Shown piece after piece: positions 1-9,052 of a stretch of DNA of 64,000 nucleotides. The DNA is from Candidatus Rhodoferax odensensis (lineage in GTDB: Bacteria > Pseudomonadota > Gammaproteobacteria > Burkholderiales > Burkholderiaceae_C). A model generated the notes under the pieces. That model saw nothing but the letters and a program-made list of their open reading frames with translations, ran no database searches and was not told where the DNA came from. The stretch is taken from positions 1-64,000 of the forward strand of contig JADKDJ010000033.1 in NCBI GenBank assembly GCA_016718405.1, read 5' to 3'. Each line of letters opens with the position of its first letter. Position 1 is the stretch's first letter. A program made the translations under genes and the position numbers.

Positions 1-79
1 GTCAACGACCGTCAGAAACGCGCTTTTCTGGCTGCGAGCAGCGTTTTCCCACGCCTGATGGTCTGATCGATCACCAGGT

Positions 80-97
80 AGTGGCCCGCGGGCCACT
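80..97. repeat. 18-bp perfect palindrome near the IS left end
   Basis: AGTGGCCCG followed directly by CGGGCCACT is a perfect 18-bp inverted repeat without a spacer, about 80 bp inside the presumed left end of the IS21-family element. It could be a transposase binding site or a cruciform. IS21 elements carry subterminal repeats, but I did not find a matching copy near the right end. The structure is certain; the function is unknown. Confidence 0.6.
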
Positions 98-261
98 GCA
101 CTTTGGCTGCGGCGCGTTGAGTTTGGGTTTGTGATGCGCCATGGGCTGGTGCGCTGTAATAACGACCATGCCGAGGAGTAGGCGGGCGCACGGCGGCGGC
201 CCTGACGTGGAAGTTTGTTCCGACCCGCTGCGCCCTTCACTGTGCGTGACACGAGTGCGAC

Positions 262-800
262 GTGATTGTGGCACTTCGGGACGAAGTTCGTCCAGCAGCA
301 CCTTCCGTCTGGCGGAGGTGCCCATGTCGGAAGGCTGCTTGCGAACAACCAGCGCGCATGTTTTTGTGTGCCTGCTGCCGTGCACAGGTTGTGTGTGCGG
401 CCACTGCGACCGAGGCCAACGTTACTGTGCTGGCGGCTGCTCTGAACGCACACGCCGGCGCTTTTGCAGCGTGAGGCCGGTAAACGCTATCAGCGTGGTA
501 GTGTGGGCCGCCATAAACACGCCCAGCGCATGCGCCGCTGGCGCGCACGGCGCGCGCTCGTGCAAATAAAGTGACGCATCAGGGTTCCCAAGAACCGGGG
601 GGCATGATGTACTGGCGGCCTCTCAAACCACCACGCCGACATGCACTTCTTTGCCCTGCGTTTCACCACCCATGCCCATTGCTGCCGTGGCCGTGGCAGC
701 GCCTCTCCCTATGCCGCTGTCATTTCTGCGGCGCGGCCATTCCAACCCAACTGCGCCGCGACTTCTGCGTCACTACCGCCGCCACCGAGTGCCTGAGTCA
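262..800 (+). pseudogene. Remnant of IS21-associated cysteine-rich accessory ORF
   Basis: Fragments in changing frames resemble a small hypothetical protein that I recall encoded upstream of istA in some proteobacterial IS21 elements. A cysteine-pair stretch (CACCRAQVV) near 360-400 is followed in another frame by CGHCDRGQRYC and a further Cys within 405-470. An Arg-rich segment and THQGSQEP follow near 570-600. The spaced cysteines suggest a zinc-binding module. At least two frame changes are needed to join the pieces, so the gene is dead. Function was never established to my knowledge, and the family link is from memory rather than a search. The 260 bases upstream hold no recognisable coding sequence apart from the IS end and the palindrome. 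Confidence 0.45.
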
Positions 801-2155
801 TGACCATTTCATTGAACTTGCACCAAATCCTGCGCCTATACCAAGCCGAGCACTGGCGCGTGGCACCATCGCACGCCAACTCCATCTGCATCGCGACACG
901 GTCACGCGCGTGCTCAGCGCGGCCAGCGTGGTGGTGCGCGCACCCCAGAGCGCGCCAAATCGATCTGTATCTGCCCTTCATCACCGAGACCCTGAGCAAG
1001 TACCCCAGCCTGAGGGCCAGCCGCCTGCACGTCATGCTCCAAGAGCGAGGCTACACGGGAAGCAGCTCGCACTTTCGTCACCTGCTGGCCTGCGCCCACG
1101 GCGCGAGCCCGAGGCCTACCTGCGCCTGCGCACCTTGCCCGGCGAGCAGGCCCAGGTCGACTGGGCTCACTTTGGCCATCGGCGCATTGGCCGTGCGCGA
1201 CGACCCTTGATGGCCTTTGGTCATGACGCTGTCCTATTCGCGGCGCATCTTTCTGCACGCCAGCCTGAACGCGCGATGGACAGTTTCCTGGTGGCCGTAG
1301 GCGCTGGCCTGAGGCCTGGGGAGGTGTTCCGCGCGTGATACTGAGCGACAACCTCAAGAGCGCCGTGCTCGAGGCGCATGGGAGAGGCCATCCGGTTCAA
1401 TCCCGCAGTACCTGGCCTTTTGTGCGCACTACCGCTTTGAGCCGCGTCCCGTGGCGCTGGCGCGGAAACGAGAAGGGCCGCGTGGAACGTTCGATTCGCT
1501 ACATCCGCGACAACTTCTTTGCCGCTCGCGTGTTTGCCGATGTGGACGATCTCAACACCCAGGCCAAGATCTGGTGTGAGGCAGCGGCATCAGATCGACC
1601 CTTGGCCCGAAGGTGCCCAATTGACGGTGGGCGCGGCATTCGACAACGAGCGCCCAAGCCTGATGGCTATGCCGCCAAACCCCTACCCGCTGGAAGAACG
1701 CGTGGAGGTCCATTCGGGCAAGACACCCTATGTGCGTTTCGATCTGAACGATTACTCGATCCCCCACACCCATGTGCGGCGCAGCCTCACCGTGTTGGCC
1801 AGTGCGCACAGGGTTCGCATTCTGGACGGCGCCGTTTTGGCCGAGCACGCGCGCAGTTACGACAAGGGCGCGCAGATGGAAGTGCAGCCCACGTCCAAGC
1901 CTTGAAGGAACACAAGAGTCGCGCGCCCGCACAGTGGCGTGGACCGCTTGAGCCAGGCCGTGCCGGCCATGGCTCAATTGTTGGCTCGCGCCGCCGCTGC
2001 GGGCTACCACCTGGCCTCGATTACACGCGCCCTCACCGAATACCTGAGCACTACGGTGGCGCGGCCATGCAGGAGGCGGTGCTGGAGGCCTTGCGTCGCG
2101 ATGCGCCACATCCCAACGCGGTGCGCCACGCCTTGGGAGCATGCGCGTGAGTTGC
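800..2155 (+). pseudogene. istA: IstA transposase remnant (IS21 family), frameshifted
   Basis: IstA is the DDE transposase of IS21 elements. It starts at 800 with MTISLNLHQILRLYQAEHWRV, typical of IstA, then switches frame repeatedly. Recognisable pieces are GTIARQLHLHRDTVTRVL (helix-turn-helix, about 860-920), IDLYLPFITETL (about 960), EAYLRLRTLPGEQAQVDWAHFGH (about 1110-1180, containing the QVDW catalytic-Asp region), LSDNLKSAVLEAHG (about 1340-1380, second catalytic Asp), NEKGRVERSIRYIRDNFFAAR (about 1465-1530, with the catalytic Glu), KTPYVRFDLNDYS and SYDKGAQ. At least eight frame changes are needed to join them. The DDE residues are still encoded, so decay seems to be mainly by small indels. 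No functional transposase can be made from this copy. Confidence 0.85.
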
Positions 2156-2299
2156 GCCAAGCCACGCCACTTGGTGGTGCCCCAACTCTCCGAGCGGGCG
2201 CAGCTTCTGGACGTGCACGTGCCAACGCCGGCCTGGGTGCCCTGCTGACGCTGCAAGCCCAGGCCACGCCAGTCAGCCCTGACAACACCAACAACGCTG

Positions 2300-3120
2300 A
2301 CAACACCGACACGAGTGATCCGACACGAACACCAACACCACCCATCTGCAGGCCCGCGCCAAGGCCCTACGCCTGGCAGGCTTGCTGGCGTGCACTGGGA
2401 CAGTCTTGCCGCCACGCCGACTCAGTTGGCCTGGGTTGTGCGGCTGCTCGATTGCGAGGAGCAACTGCGTGGCCAGCGCAGCCTGGAGCGACGCATGCGC
2501 GCGGCGCATCTGCAGCCGTTCAAGCCGCTGGCCGACTTCGATTGGAGCTGGCCCACGCGCTGTGACCGCGAGACGGTCCAGGACTTGATGGGCCTGTTGC
2601 CATGGCAGACGCCACCAACGTCATGCTGGTGGGCACCAACGGCCTGGGCAAGACCATGCTGGCGTGCAATCTGGCGCACCAGGCCTTGGTGCAGGCCATA
2701 CCTGGCTGTTCACCAGTGCGACCGATATGCTGGGCGAGTTGACAGCGCTTGACGGCGACTCGGCGCCGCGCCGGCGACTCAAACACTATGGCGCGCCAGA
2801 CCTGTTGGTCATCGATGAGGTGGGCTACCTGTCCTACTCCAACCGATTCGCCGACCTGCTGTTCGAGCTGATCAGTCGGCGCTACCAACGCAAAAGCACC
2901 ATCATCACGACCAACCGCGCCTTCAAGGGTGGCACGAGGTCTTCCCAATGCCGCCTGTGTCGTCTCGCTGATCGACCGCTTGGTGCACCGCTGCGAGATC
3001 GTGATGCTGCGGGGCGACTCTATCGCCTCAAGGAGGCCATGGCGCGAGACCGAGCACAAGACTGCCAGCCGTGCCGCTCGCAAAGGCAAGAAGTCGCGGA
3101 AGCGAAAAACCGGAGCGCAG
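2300..3120 (+). pseudogene. istB: IstB transposition helper ATPase remnant, frameshifted
   Basis: IstB is the AAA+ ATPase that assists IstA. The readable order is SLAATPTQLAWVVRLLDCEEQLRGQ (about 2405-2470), PFKPLADFDWSWPTRCDRE, a frame-shifted Walker A region that reads VGTNGLGKTM near 2630-2660, LFTSATDMLGELTALDGD, DLLVIDEVGYLSY (Walker B, about 2800-2830), FELISRRYQRKSTIITTNRAF, then in another frame LPNAACVVSLIDRLVHRCEIV (about 2940-3005) and a Lys/Arg-rich tail. At least three frameshifts interrupt it, around 2600, 2690 and 2930. It lies directly downstream of the istA remnant, as in other IS21 elements. Confidence 0.85.
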
Positions 3121-3376
3121 CAAGCCCAACAACGCGAATATGGCTTGGCAGAACTGGGGCTTGCCAACACCAAGGCCATCCCCGAACCCTCCGTATTGCA
3201 GCGAATTGGACGCCCAAGCAAGCCATGGCTGTCTATGAAATCCATGGACGACCTCATGGATGTCATTTGGCGTCAATATGGCAAAGACATCCAGCGCGCC
3301 CTCAAACACGACCGCACCTACGACGCCAAAGACTTCAGCTCGCCGAGGCATCGACGAAACCGACGTGCCGTTCTGA
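3120..3376 (+). pseudogene. Remnant of small IS-associated ORF downstream of istB
   Basis: Two overlapping frames together give a small acidic protein: NWTPKQAMAVYEI in one frame (about 3207-3245), then MDDLMDVIWRQYGKDIQRAL in another (from about 3244), ending with IDETDVPF and a stop at 3376. The W-T-P-x-Q-A-x-x-V-x-E pattern followed by D-L-x-x-x-I-W is one I recall in short hypothetical proteins encoded next to transposases. Function is unknown. Frameshifts join the pieces, so it is a pseudogene. From here to the element end at 3530 I see no further gene. Confidence 0.4.
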
Positions 3377-3530
3377 TCAGCGCAGATCGACCAGCGAGCG
3401 CCCAGCACCGGCGCTCGCGCATTGCTCTACCACGACCCACGCACCACGCATTGGACGAGCGCTTTCCAGCAGCCCTCAAAACCGCACTTCGGCAGCGCCA
3501 CTTTTATGCGGTTCCACGCAGCCGTTAACA

Positions 3531-4498
3531 GTTGCCGATATGGATCGAGAGAGTTGTAGTAATCCTCTCCGACAAACCGTGTATCCGTGAGATCAATCTC
3601 ACCTGTCCGAACATTGCCAATCACTAGAAATGGCACCCCCGAATCCGTCTGTGGTGGTGCTTGATGGTCACCGTCCGTCAAATGATAAACAACCTGCTCT
3701 ACTGAGGCCCATGCCCAGCCGTCCGGCAATACTGTGACAGCTTCCAAATTGGGAGAAGCAGGTTCTTTGTATTTCGATTTTCCCTTCGGCCGTGCTCGCC
3801 TGACTTCAAGTAGCCGCTGCAAAAGCTGTTCGCCGGTCTCAAAGGTGCGGCCTTCGCGGCGGGCGCGGGTGGCTTCGGTTTCTACGAGGCGGCCTTCGAC
3901 GGCGGCTTTGAGGACGGAGGCTTTGTAGCGTTTGAGGTTGGCTTTGACGCGCTGGAGGTTGGCGACGGCTTCGTCGAGGCGGGAGAACTGTTTTTCGAGT
4001 TCGGCGACGATTTCGCGCTGCTTCTCAAGAGCAGGACACGGCACGGAGATGTCCAGCATCGTGCCTTGGCTTACGGTGTTCAGCCCAGCGGCCCGACGCC
4101 ATGTTCAATTCAATGTGACGCCTTGACGGTCTGCGGGCTGGAAACGAAGTGATAGCCAATACCGATGGTCAACGCGGCTACTCGGTCGCAAGACGAATCA
4201 AGTGATCGCATAAGCCCAAACGCGTTTGCGCGAAATTGAATCGCTCGACCGCCATCAGCGTTTTACATGCAGGGTGACCAATGGCAAACAGCAGATCCTC
4301 CTCGCGGAAGGCGCGTAGCCCTCGCAACTCCGGCATACGGTGGGGCGAATTTCTCTTGGGGTCTGACGTCGCCGATGCAGCCGCGCCAGCGGCAGCTGCA
4401 TCTGGCGTTTCCACACCGTCCGCACTGCTCCGCTTTGATAGCCCGTTCTGAGACTCCAGAATCAAGTCGCGCAGTGGAACAACAGTGTGTCTACTCAC
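3531..4498 (-). pseudogene. hsdS: Type I restriction enzyme specificity subunit, interrupted
   Basis: HsdS recognises the DNA target for a type I restriction-modification complex. The gene starts with GTG at 4498, overlapping the hsdR stop by 4 bp (GTGA). The start region reads VVPLRDLILESQNGLSKRSS and runs through EEDLLFAIGHP and CDHLIRLATE, but is low-quality in the middle and ends early at 4178. A second frame from about 4080 down to 3531 gives MLDISVPCPALEKQREIVAEL, a long central coiled coil (LEKQFSRLDEAVANLQRVKANLKRYKASVLKAAVEGRL), and the second target-recognition domain beginning LPDGWAWASVEQV. It stops making sense after NSLDPYRQ at 3531, where the IS21 element begins. At least one frameshift near 4100-4180 plus the insertion disable it. 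The rest of the second recognition domain should lie left of the window. Confidence 0.85.
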
Positions 4499-7289
4499 GC
4501 CGCCAACTCCCGATTCAGTTCCTCAATCACCTTGGGCAGTTCCGCGCCAAAGAGCTGGTGCACTCTGCCCAGGCCGTCTTGGGCGTTGAAGGGGGCGTAT
4601 TCAAAGTCGTCTATTTCAATGCCACAGGTTGGCGGCGATGTGGTCGCGGATCATTTCTAGCCAGTGTTGTTGTTCTTGGGTGAACTTGTTTGTATCTGTC
4701 TGCTGGTGCTGGGCCAGCCAGGCTTTGAAGTTGGCCTGCACGCGCTCGGGGTAGGGCACCAGCTCGTTGGTCTGCTGCATGGCAAAGCGCACCAGGCTGA
4801 CCAAATCGGTGAGCAGGCGCACTGCGTGGCGCCTTTGACCTTGTCTTTGCGCAAGGTGGCGTAGGCCTGCCACAGGGCGCCTTCGTCAATGTTCACGGGC
4901 GGGGCGTGCAGAGCATCGGCCAGGGCTTGCACGTCTTCAAACTTGAGTGGCGCGCGGGTGGGCCGGCTGTACAAAATTTGCAGGGCGGTGATTTCGTCTT
5001 TGTGTTGGGCGATGAAGGCCTCAAAGCTTTGCACCAGTGCGGTGGCGCGGTCGCTGCCACCGTAAAAGCGGCATCCAGCAAGGTGTCTTTGGTGACGGTG
5101 TCGATCACCAAGTCCGCCTTTTGCTTCATTCTTAATAGCTGCTCACGCAATGCTGGCGTGCGGAAAGGCCATGGTTGCATCTCTCAACCGCTGGTCAGCC
5201 TCGGCGGGCGGCATGTCTTGGGTGGCGTCGATGTTCAGCGCATCCACAATGCCGCGCGCCAGGTCGCGCAGGGTTTTGCCGCCGCTCAACTCCACCACCT
5301 TGGCGCGGTCGGCATCGCTGGCGTCTTTGTCCAGCCGGGCCAGGCGGGCGGCGATGCTGCTCAGCACCTCGTCTTCCACATTGCCCAGGCTCACGGCTTG
5401 CAGCAGTTTGTCCAGGGGCACGCTCTTCTTGGTGTCCATGGGGCGGCTGTCGGTTTTGTCGCGCTCGCACACGCCCACGCAGTCGACGATGACGAAGTGG
5501 TCTTTTTTGATGTGTTCGCCGGGGTTGACGGCGGCCAGGTCGGTGGGGTTGCACACGCGCACGCCACGGCCTTTCATCTGCTCGAAGAAGCTGCGGCTTT
5601 TGACCGAGCGCATGAAGACGACGATTTCCACCGGCTTGATGTCGGTGCCGGTGGCGATCATGTCCACCGTGACCGCCACGCGGGGGTAGTAGCCGGTGCG
5701 GAAGTCTTTGATGAGCTGCTCGGGGCTGGTGCCGCCGCCCTGGGCGCTGCGGTAGGTGATCTTTTGCGCGAACTCGTTGCCGCGGCCAAACTCCTCGCGC
5801 AATATCTCCACAATTTTTTCGGCGTGGTTGTCGTCTTTGGCAAAGATGAGGGTCTTGGGCAGCTCGGTGCGGGCGGGGAACATGTCGGCCTGCCAGCGGT
5901 CGCGCAGGGTGCGCACCACGGTGCGGATCTGGTCGGGCGTTTGCACGGCGCGGTCCAGCTCTTCGGGCTGGTATTCAAAGTCGTCGTCCAGCTGCCAGGC
6001 GGTCTTGCGGCGGGTGGCTTTGTCTTGCGTTTCCAGCCAAAAGCCTTTGTCCACCTTGGCGCCCTGCTCGCTCACCTCGGTTTTGATGCGGTAGACGTCG
6101 TAGTTCACGTTCACGCCATCGGCCACGGCCTGGGCGTGGCCGTATTCCATGACCAGGTTTTGGTTGAAGAAGCCGAAGGTCTGTTTGTTGGGCGTGGCGG
6201 TCAGGCCAATCAGGTACGCGTCAAAGTACTCCAGCACCTGGCGCCACAGGTTGTAGATGCTGCGGTGGGCTTCGTCGGTGACCACAATGTCAAAGCTCTC
6301 GATGGGGATGGCCGGGTTGTAGCCAATGGGCTCGGGGTCTTTGAAGAGGGTCTCAATCTTCTCGGTGGATTCTTCGTCGGCCTCATCGGCCAGCTCGCGC
6401 CCCTTGAGCATGCTGAACATGCGCTGGATGGTGCAGATGACCACGCGGGCGCTGGTGTCGAGCTGGTTGCTCTGCAGGTGCTGGACGATGTATTCCTCGC
6501 CAAACTTGTAGTTGTTGTAGGGGCTGGCGTAGGCGTCAAACTCTTTCTTGGTCTGGCGGGCCAGGTTGCCCCGGTCCACCAAGAAGAGCACGCGGCGCGC
6601 GCCGCCAAACTTGATGAGGCGGTAGATGAAGCCGATGCTGGTGAAGGTCTTGCCGCTGCCGGTGGCCATCTGGATCAGGGCCTTGGGCTTGTTGGCGGCG
6701 AGGCTTTTTTCCAGATTGGTGATGGCGCTGATTTGGGCGGGCCACAGGGAATAGTGCGCGCCGCCGCTGCCCCACTCCGTCACCAGCTGGGGCATGGAAC
6801 GCATGCGGGCCAGGAAGGTGCCAGGGGGGGCGTTCGTCGGCGGCGGTGCCGGGGGCATGGTTGGATGACGCGGTAGGCCAACCACTGCACCAGCAGCTCG
6901 GGGCGGAAGAAGGCAAACACACTGCGGGCGCGCGGCTCGGGGTCCAGGCCGTTGGTGAAGTGGGTCTCGATGCCGGTGCTTTCCCACACAAAGGGCAGCG
7001 GGCGGCGCCAGGCGGGCAAGGTGGTGGGCAAGCCCTGGGCGTAGCGGCCGCTTTGCAGCTCCACCCCGGTGAGCGTGGCGCCCTCTTTCTTGGCCTCGAT
7101 CACGCCGCAGGCCTTGCCGTTCACATAGAGCAGGTAGTCGGCAAAACCAAAGCCGGTGTTGAGAGGGAATTCGCGGATGGCCACGCCAGTGGCGGCATGG
7201 ATGTTGGCGTTGGCCACGTTGCACACGTGCCAGCCTGCTTGCTGCAGTAGCGCGTCTATGTTGACTCTGGCTTGTTGCTCTGGCGTCAT
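4495..7289 (-). pseudogene. hsdR: Type I restriction endonuclease subunit R, frameshifted
   Basis: HsdR is the translocase and nuclease of a type I restriction system. ATG at 7289 follows GGGAGA. The first frame runs MTPEQQARVNIDALLQQAGW with the PD-(D/E)XK-like nuclease segment FADYLLYVNGKACGVIEAKKEG, and ends near 6850 after FFRPELLVQWLAYR. A second frame carries the helicase core: YSLWPAQISAI, Walker A MATGSGKT, VTDEAHRS (DEAH), LTATPNK and EQMKGRGVR, down to about 5145. Three more frame changes near 5150, 5040 and 4830, and another near 4620, link the C-terminal pieces (RMKQKADLVIDTVTKDTLL, HKDEITALQILYSRPTRAPL, LLTDLVSLVRFAMQQTNELVPYP, DFEYAPFNAQDGLGRVHQLFG). At least four frameshifts make this a pseudogene, although the motor domain is intact. 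No hsdM gene is seen on either side within the window. Confidence 0.88.
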
Positions 7290-7365
7290 CGGGTCTCCCG
7301 TCTGGCGCATTCTAAAGTGCGCTGCAACGGCTCTTGACGCCATCCCCACGCGCGGGGCTAAACAA

Positions 7366-8028
7366 CTACCCTGCGGGTCGCCCCAAGTTCATGGTCCAGT
7401 AATACCCGTAGTTGGACGTATCACTGCGAACGCAGGCCACGGCAACATCCCGATACACAGGATTCATCAGGTTGCGGCAATGACCAGGGCTGTTGGTCCA
7501 GGTGGCGATGACGCCTTCTGCCGAGGTTTGGCCCGCCGCAATGTTCTCGCCCAGGGCCGTGTAGGTGTAGCCGGCGGCATGCACCCGCTGCTCCATGGTT
7601 CTTCCGTCCAGTCTGGTGTGCGAGAAGTAGTTGTTGCGCGCCATGTCACTGGAGTGCCCACTGGCTGCCTGCAATAGCAACGTGTTCCAGACCAGCGGAC
7701 CCGTGGCGGGATACACGGTTGAACCACACACCGCACCCACAGAACGCAAGGTATTGAGGCGCTGCATCACTTCGCTCTGGATGCCGGCCGAACCGTTCAG
7801 GCCACAACTCGCATCCGCAGGCGCCGGGACAAGGACGGGAGCTGGATCTGGAGTGGGGACTGGTGTCGATGTCGATGTCGATGTCGATATCGGCGTCGCG
7901 GACGGTACCGTCGTGCCGACACTGTGGTCATCGTCTGCGTTGCCGCCACCGCCGCAAGCGGCCAGAATGCCGCTCAGGCATAGCGCCGTGCCGGCACGCA
8001 ACGCGCGCCTGGATACTTGGTCAGTCAT
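7366..8028 (-). CDS. CAP-domain (SCP/PR1-like) lipoprotein
   Basis: This is probably an outer-membrane or periplasmic lipoprotein of the CAP superfamily (bacterial YkwD-like), whose biochemical role is generally unknown. The chosen ATG at 8028 has GGAG 11 bases upstream and gives a signal peptide with lipobox LSGILAAC. An upstream TTG in frame at 8046 is less likely. After the lipidated Cys come a Gly/Asp stretch and a Ser-Thr-Pro linker encoded partly by a hexanucleotide repeat. The CAP domain then shows the core motifs HSSDMA, SHTRLDGRTMEQRV, ALGENIAAG and WTNSPGHCRNLMNP. It stands alone, on the same strand as the decayed hsdR downstream. Confidence 0.85.
   Translation of the reverse strand: MTDQVSRRALRAGTALCLSGILAACGGGGNADDDHSVGTTVPSATPISTSTSTSTPVPTPDPAPVLVPAPADASCGLNGSAGIQSEVMQRLNTLRSVGAVCGSTVYPATGPLVWNTLLLQAASGHSSDMARNNYFSHTRLDGRTMEQRVHAAGYTYTALGENIAAGQTSAEGVIATWTNSPGHCRNLMNPVYRDVAVACVRSDTSNYGYYWTMNLGRPAG
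7865..7888. repeat. Hexanucleotide tandem repeat GTCGAT x4
   Basis: Four perfect copies of GTCGAT run head to tail inside the CAP lipoprotein gene. On the coding strand they encode an alternating Ser-Thr run in the linker after the lipobox. The unit is a multiple of three, so slippage would change linker length without shifting the frame. Confidence 0.9.
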
Positions 8029-8138
8029 GTAGCGGGTCTGCTCCAACTGGGAAAGCGAGGATTATTAGCACGCCCACGCCCGCCAGCGTCGAATCTTTGT
8101 AAGCCAATGTACCGGCTGATCTGCCCAGCCGTGCGCCA

Positions 8139-8984
8139 TCAATGCCCGTGCGCCATCCCGCTCACCCAGGTCACCAGCCCGATGCCCGCCAGCAGCCACA
8201 CAATCTGCGCCGCTGTCTCGCGGGCGCTCAGCCGCTTTTGCAGTTGCGGGATCAAATCGGCCAGCGCCACGTACATGAAGCTGCTGGACGCCACCACCAG
8301 AAAATAAGGCTGGTAGTCCTGCAACAGATCCACCAACCAATAGCCCACCAGCCCCCCAATGGCGGTGACGGCGCCGGCCAGTGACACCTTGATCAGCGCC
8401 GTGTTGCGCGTGCTGGCAGCATGGCGCAGCACCATCAGGTCGCCCATGTGGTGCGGCACCTCGTGCGCCAGCACCGCCAGCGCGGCGATCACACCCAGGC
8501 GCATGTCGGCCATGAAGGCCGAGGCGATCAGCACGCCGTCGCCAAAGCAGTGCACGCTGTCGCCGGTCAACACCGCCCAGGTGCCGGCTTTGGCGGGCTC
8601 GGTATGGGCGTGGCCGTGCTCATGTGCAGGCCCATGGTCATGCGCGTGCCCAGGTCCACCGGGGTTGGACGCCGTTGCCAGGTGCGGTTCGTGACCGGCG
8701 TGGTGATGGTGCTCATGCCCGTGGTGCCACAGCTCGGCCTTGTCGAGCAAAAAGAAGAACACCAGCCCTACCAGCAGCGTCAGAAACAGCTCTTTGGCGC
8801 CGGCCTGGCTTTCAAAGGCTTCGGGCAGCAGGTGCATAAAGGCCGTGGCCAGCAAGGCGCCTGCGGCCAGGCTGAGCATGTGCTGGGTATAGCGCGCCAA
8901 CAGGCCAAAGCTCAAGGCCGCGGCCAGCCACACGCTGCCAATGCCGGCAGTCAGGGTGCCCAACACAATTGCTATCAGTGTCAT
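8139..8984 (-). CDS. ZIP family metal transporter
   Basis: This inner-membrane protein of 281 residues should import a divalent metal such as zinc. It has about eight hydrophobic segments, starting with LIAIVLGTLTAGIGSVWLAA. A long His-rich loop (HGHEHHHHAGHE and HAHDHGPAHEHGHAH) lies between the third and fourth segments, as is usual for metal-sensing loops of this family. The signature HCFGDGVLIAS is followed by the metal-site helix HEVPHHMGD. Both are ZIP hallmarks. It is transcribed alone; the terminator of the upstream gene lies at 9003-9032. The exact metal cannot be told from sequence. Confidence 0.9.
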   Translation of the reverse strand: MTLIAIVLGTLTAGIGSVWLAAALSFGLLARYTQHMLSLAAGALLATAFMHLLPEAFESQAGAKELFLTLLVGLVFFFLLDKAELWHHGHEHHHHAGHEPHLATASNPGGPGHAHDHGPAHEHGHAHTEPAKAGTWAVLTGDSVHCFGDGVLIASAFMADMRLGVIAALAVLAHEVPHHMGDLMVLRHAASTRNTALIKVSLAGAVTAIGGLVGYWLVDLLQDYQPYFLVVASSSFMYVALADLIPQLQKRLSARETAAQIVWLLAGIGLVTWVSGMAHGH

Positions 8985-9002
8985 CGTTTCAAGTCGCTAT
9001 CC

Positions 9003-9032
9003 AAAAAAAGCAAACCGCCCGCAGGCGGTTTG
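9003..9032 (-). terminator. Rho-independent terminator of the dienelactone-hydrolase-like gene
   Basis: On the minus strand a perfect 9-bp stem (CAAACCGCC with GGCGGTTTG, 9011-9019 and 9024-9032) with a 4-base loop is followed by a run of seven Ts (9003-9009 on the plus strand are A). It lies 20 bp past the stop of the gene ending at 9053. Confidence 0.9.
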
Positions 9033-9052
9033 TCAACCGGGGCGGCCTGCTC

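Larger units (their letters stand above)
1..3530 (+). mobile_element. Decayed IS21-family insertion sequence
   Basis: This element carries frameshifted remnants of istA and istB in the usual order plus two small accessory ORFs, all on the plus strand. The right end appears to be at 3530, where the sequence ends in TTAACA. The reverse complement of that end begins TGTTAACGGCTGCG, which resembles the window's first bases, GTCAACGACCGTC, if one T precedes the window. The two would then be imperfect terminal inverted repeats starting TGTyAACGrC, and the left end would lie about one base outside the window. The right end abuts a broken hsdS reading frame on the minus strand, so the element probably inserted into hsdS. 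At about 3.5 kb it is longer than a typical IS21 element (2-2.6 kb), which the accessory ORFs would explain. The end assignment is inference; the family assignment rests on the IstA and IstB protein segments. Confidence 0.75.

Noticed and set aside
4906..6876. Open frame of 656 codons on the plus strand
   Set aside because: It lies antisense to the hsdR helicase domain, whose motifs are clear on the minus strand; the plus-strand product is a low-complexity Val/Gly/Ala/His shadow of high-GC coding sequence.
7865..7888. Short tandem repeat considered as a CRISPR
   Set aside because: The unit is only 6 bp with no spacers; it is a coding microsatellite.
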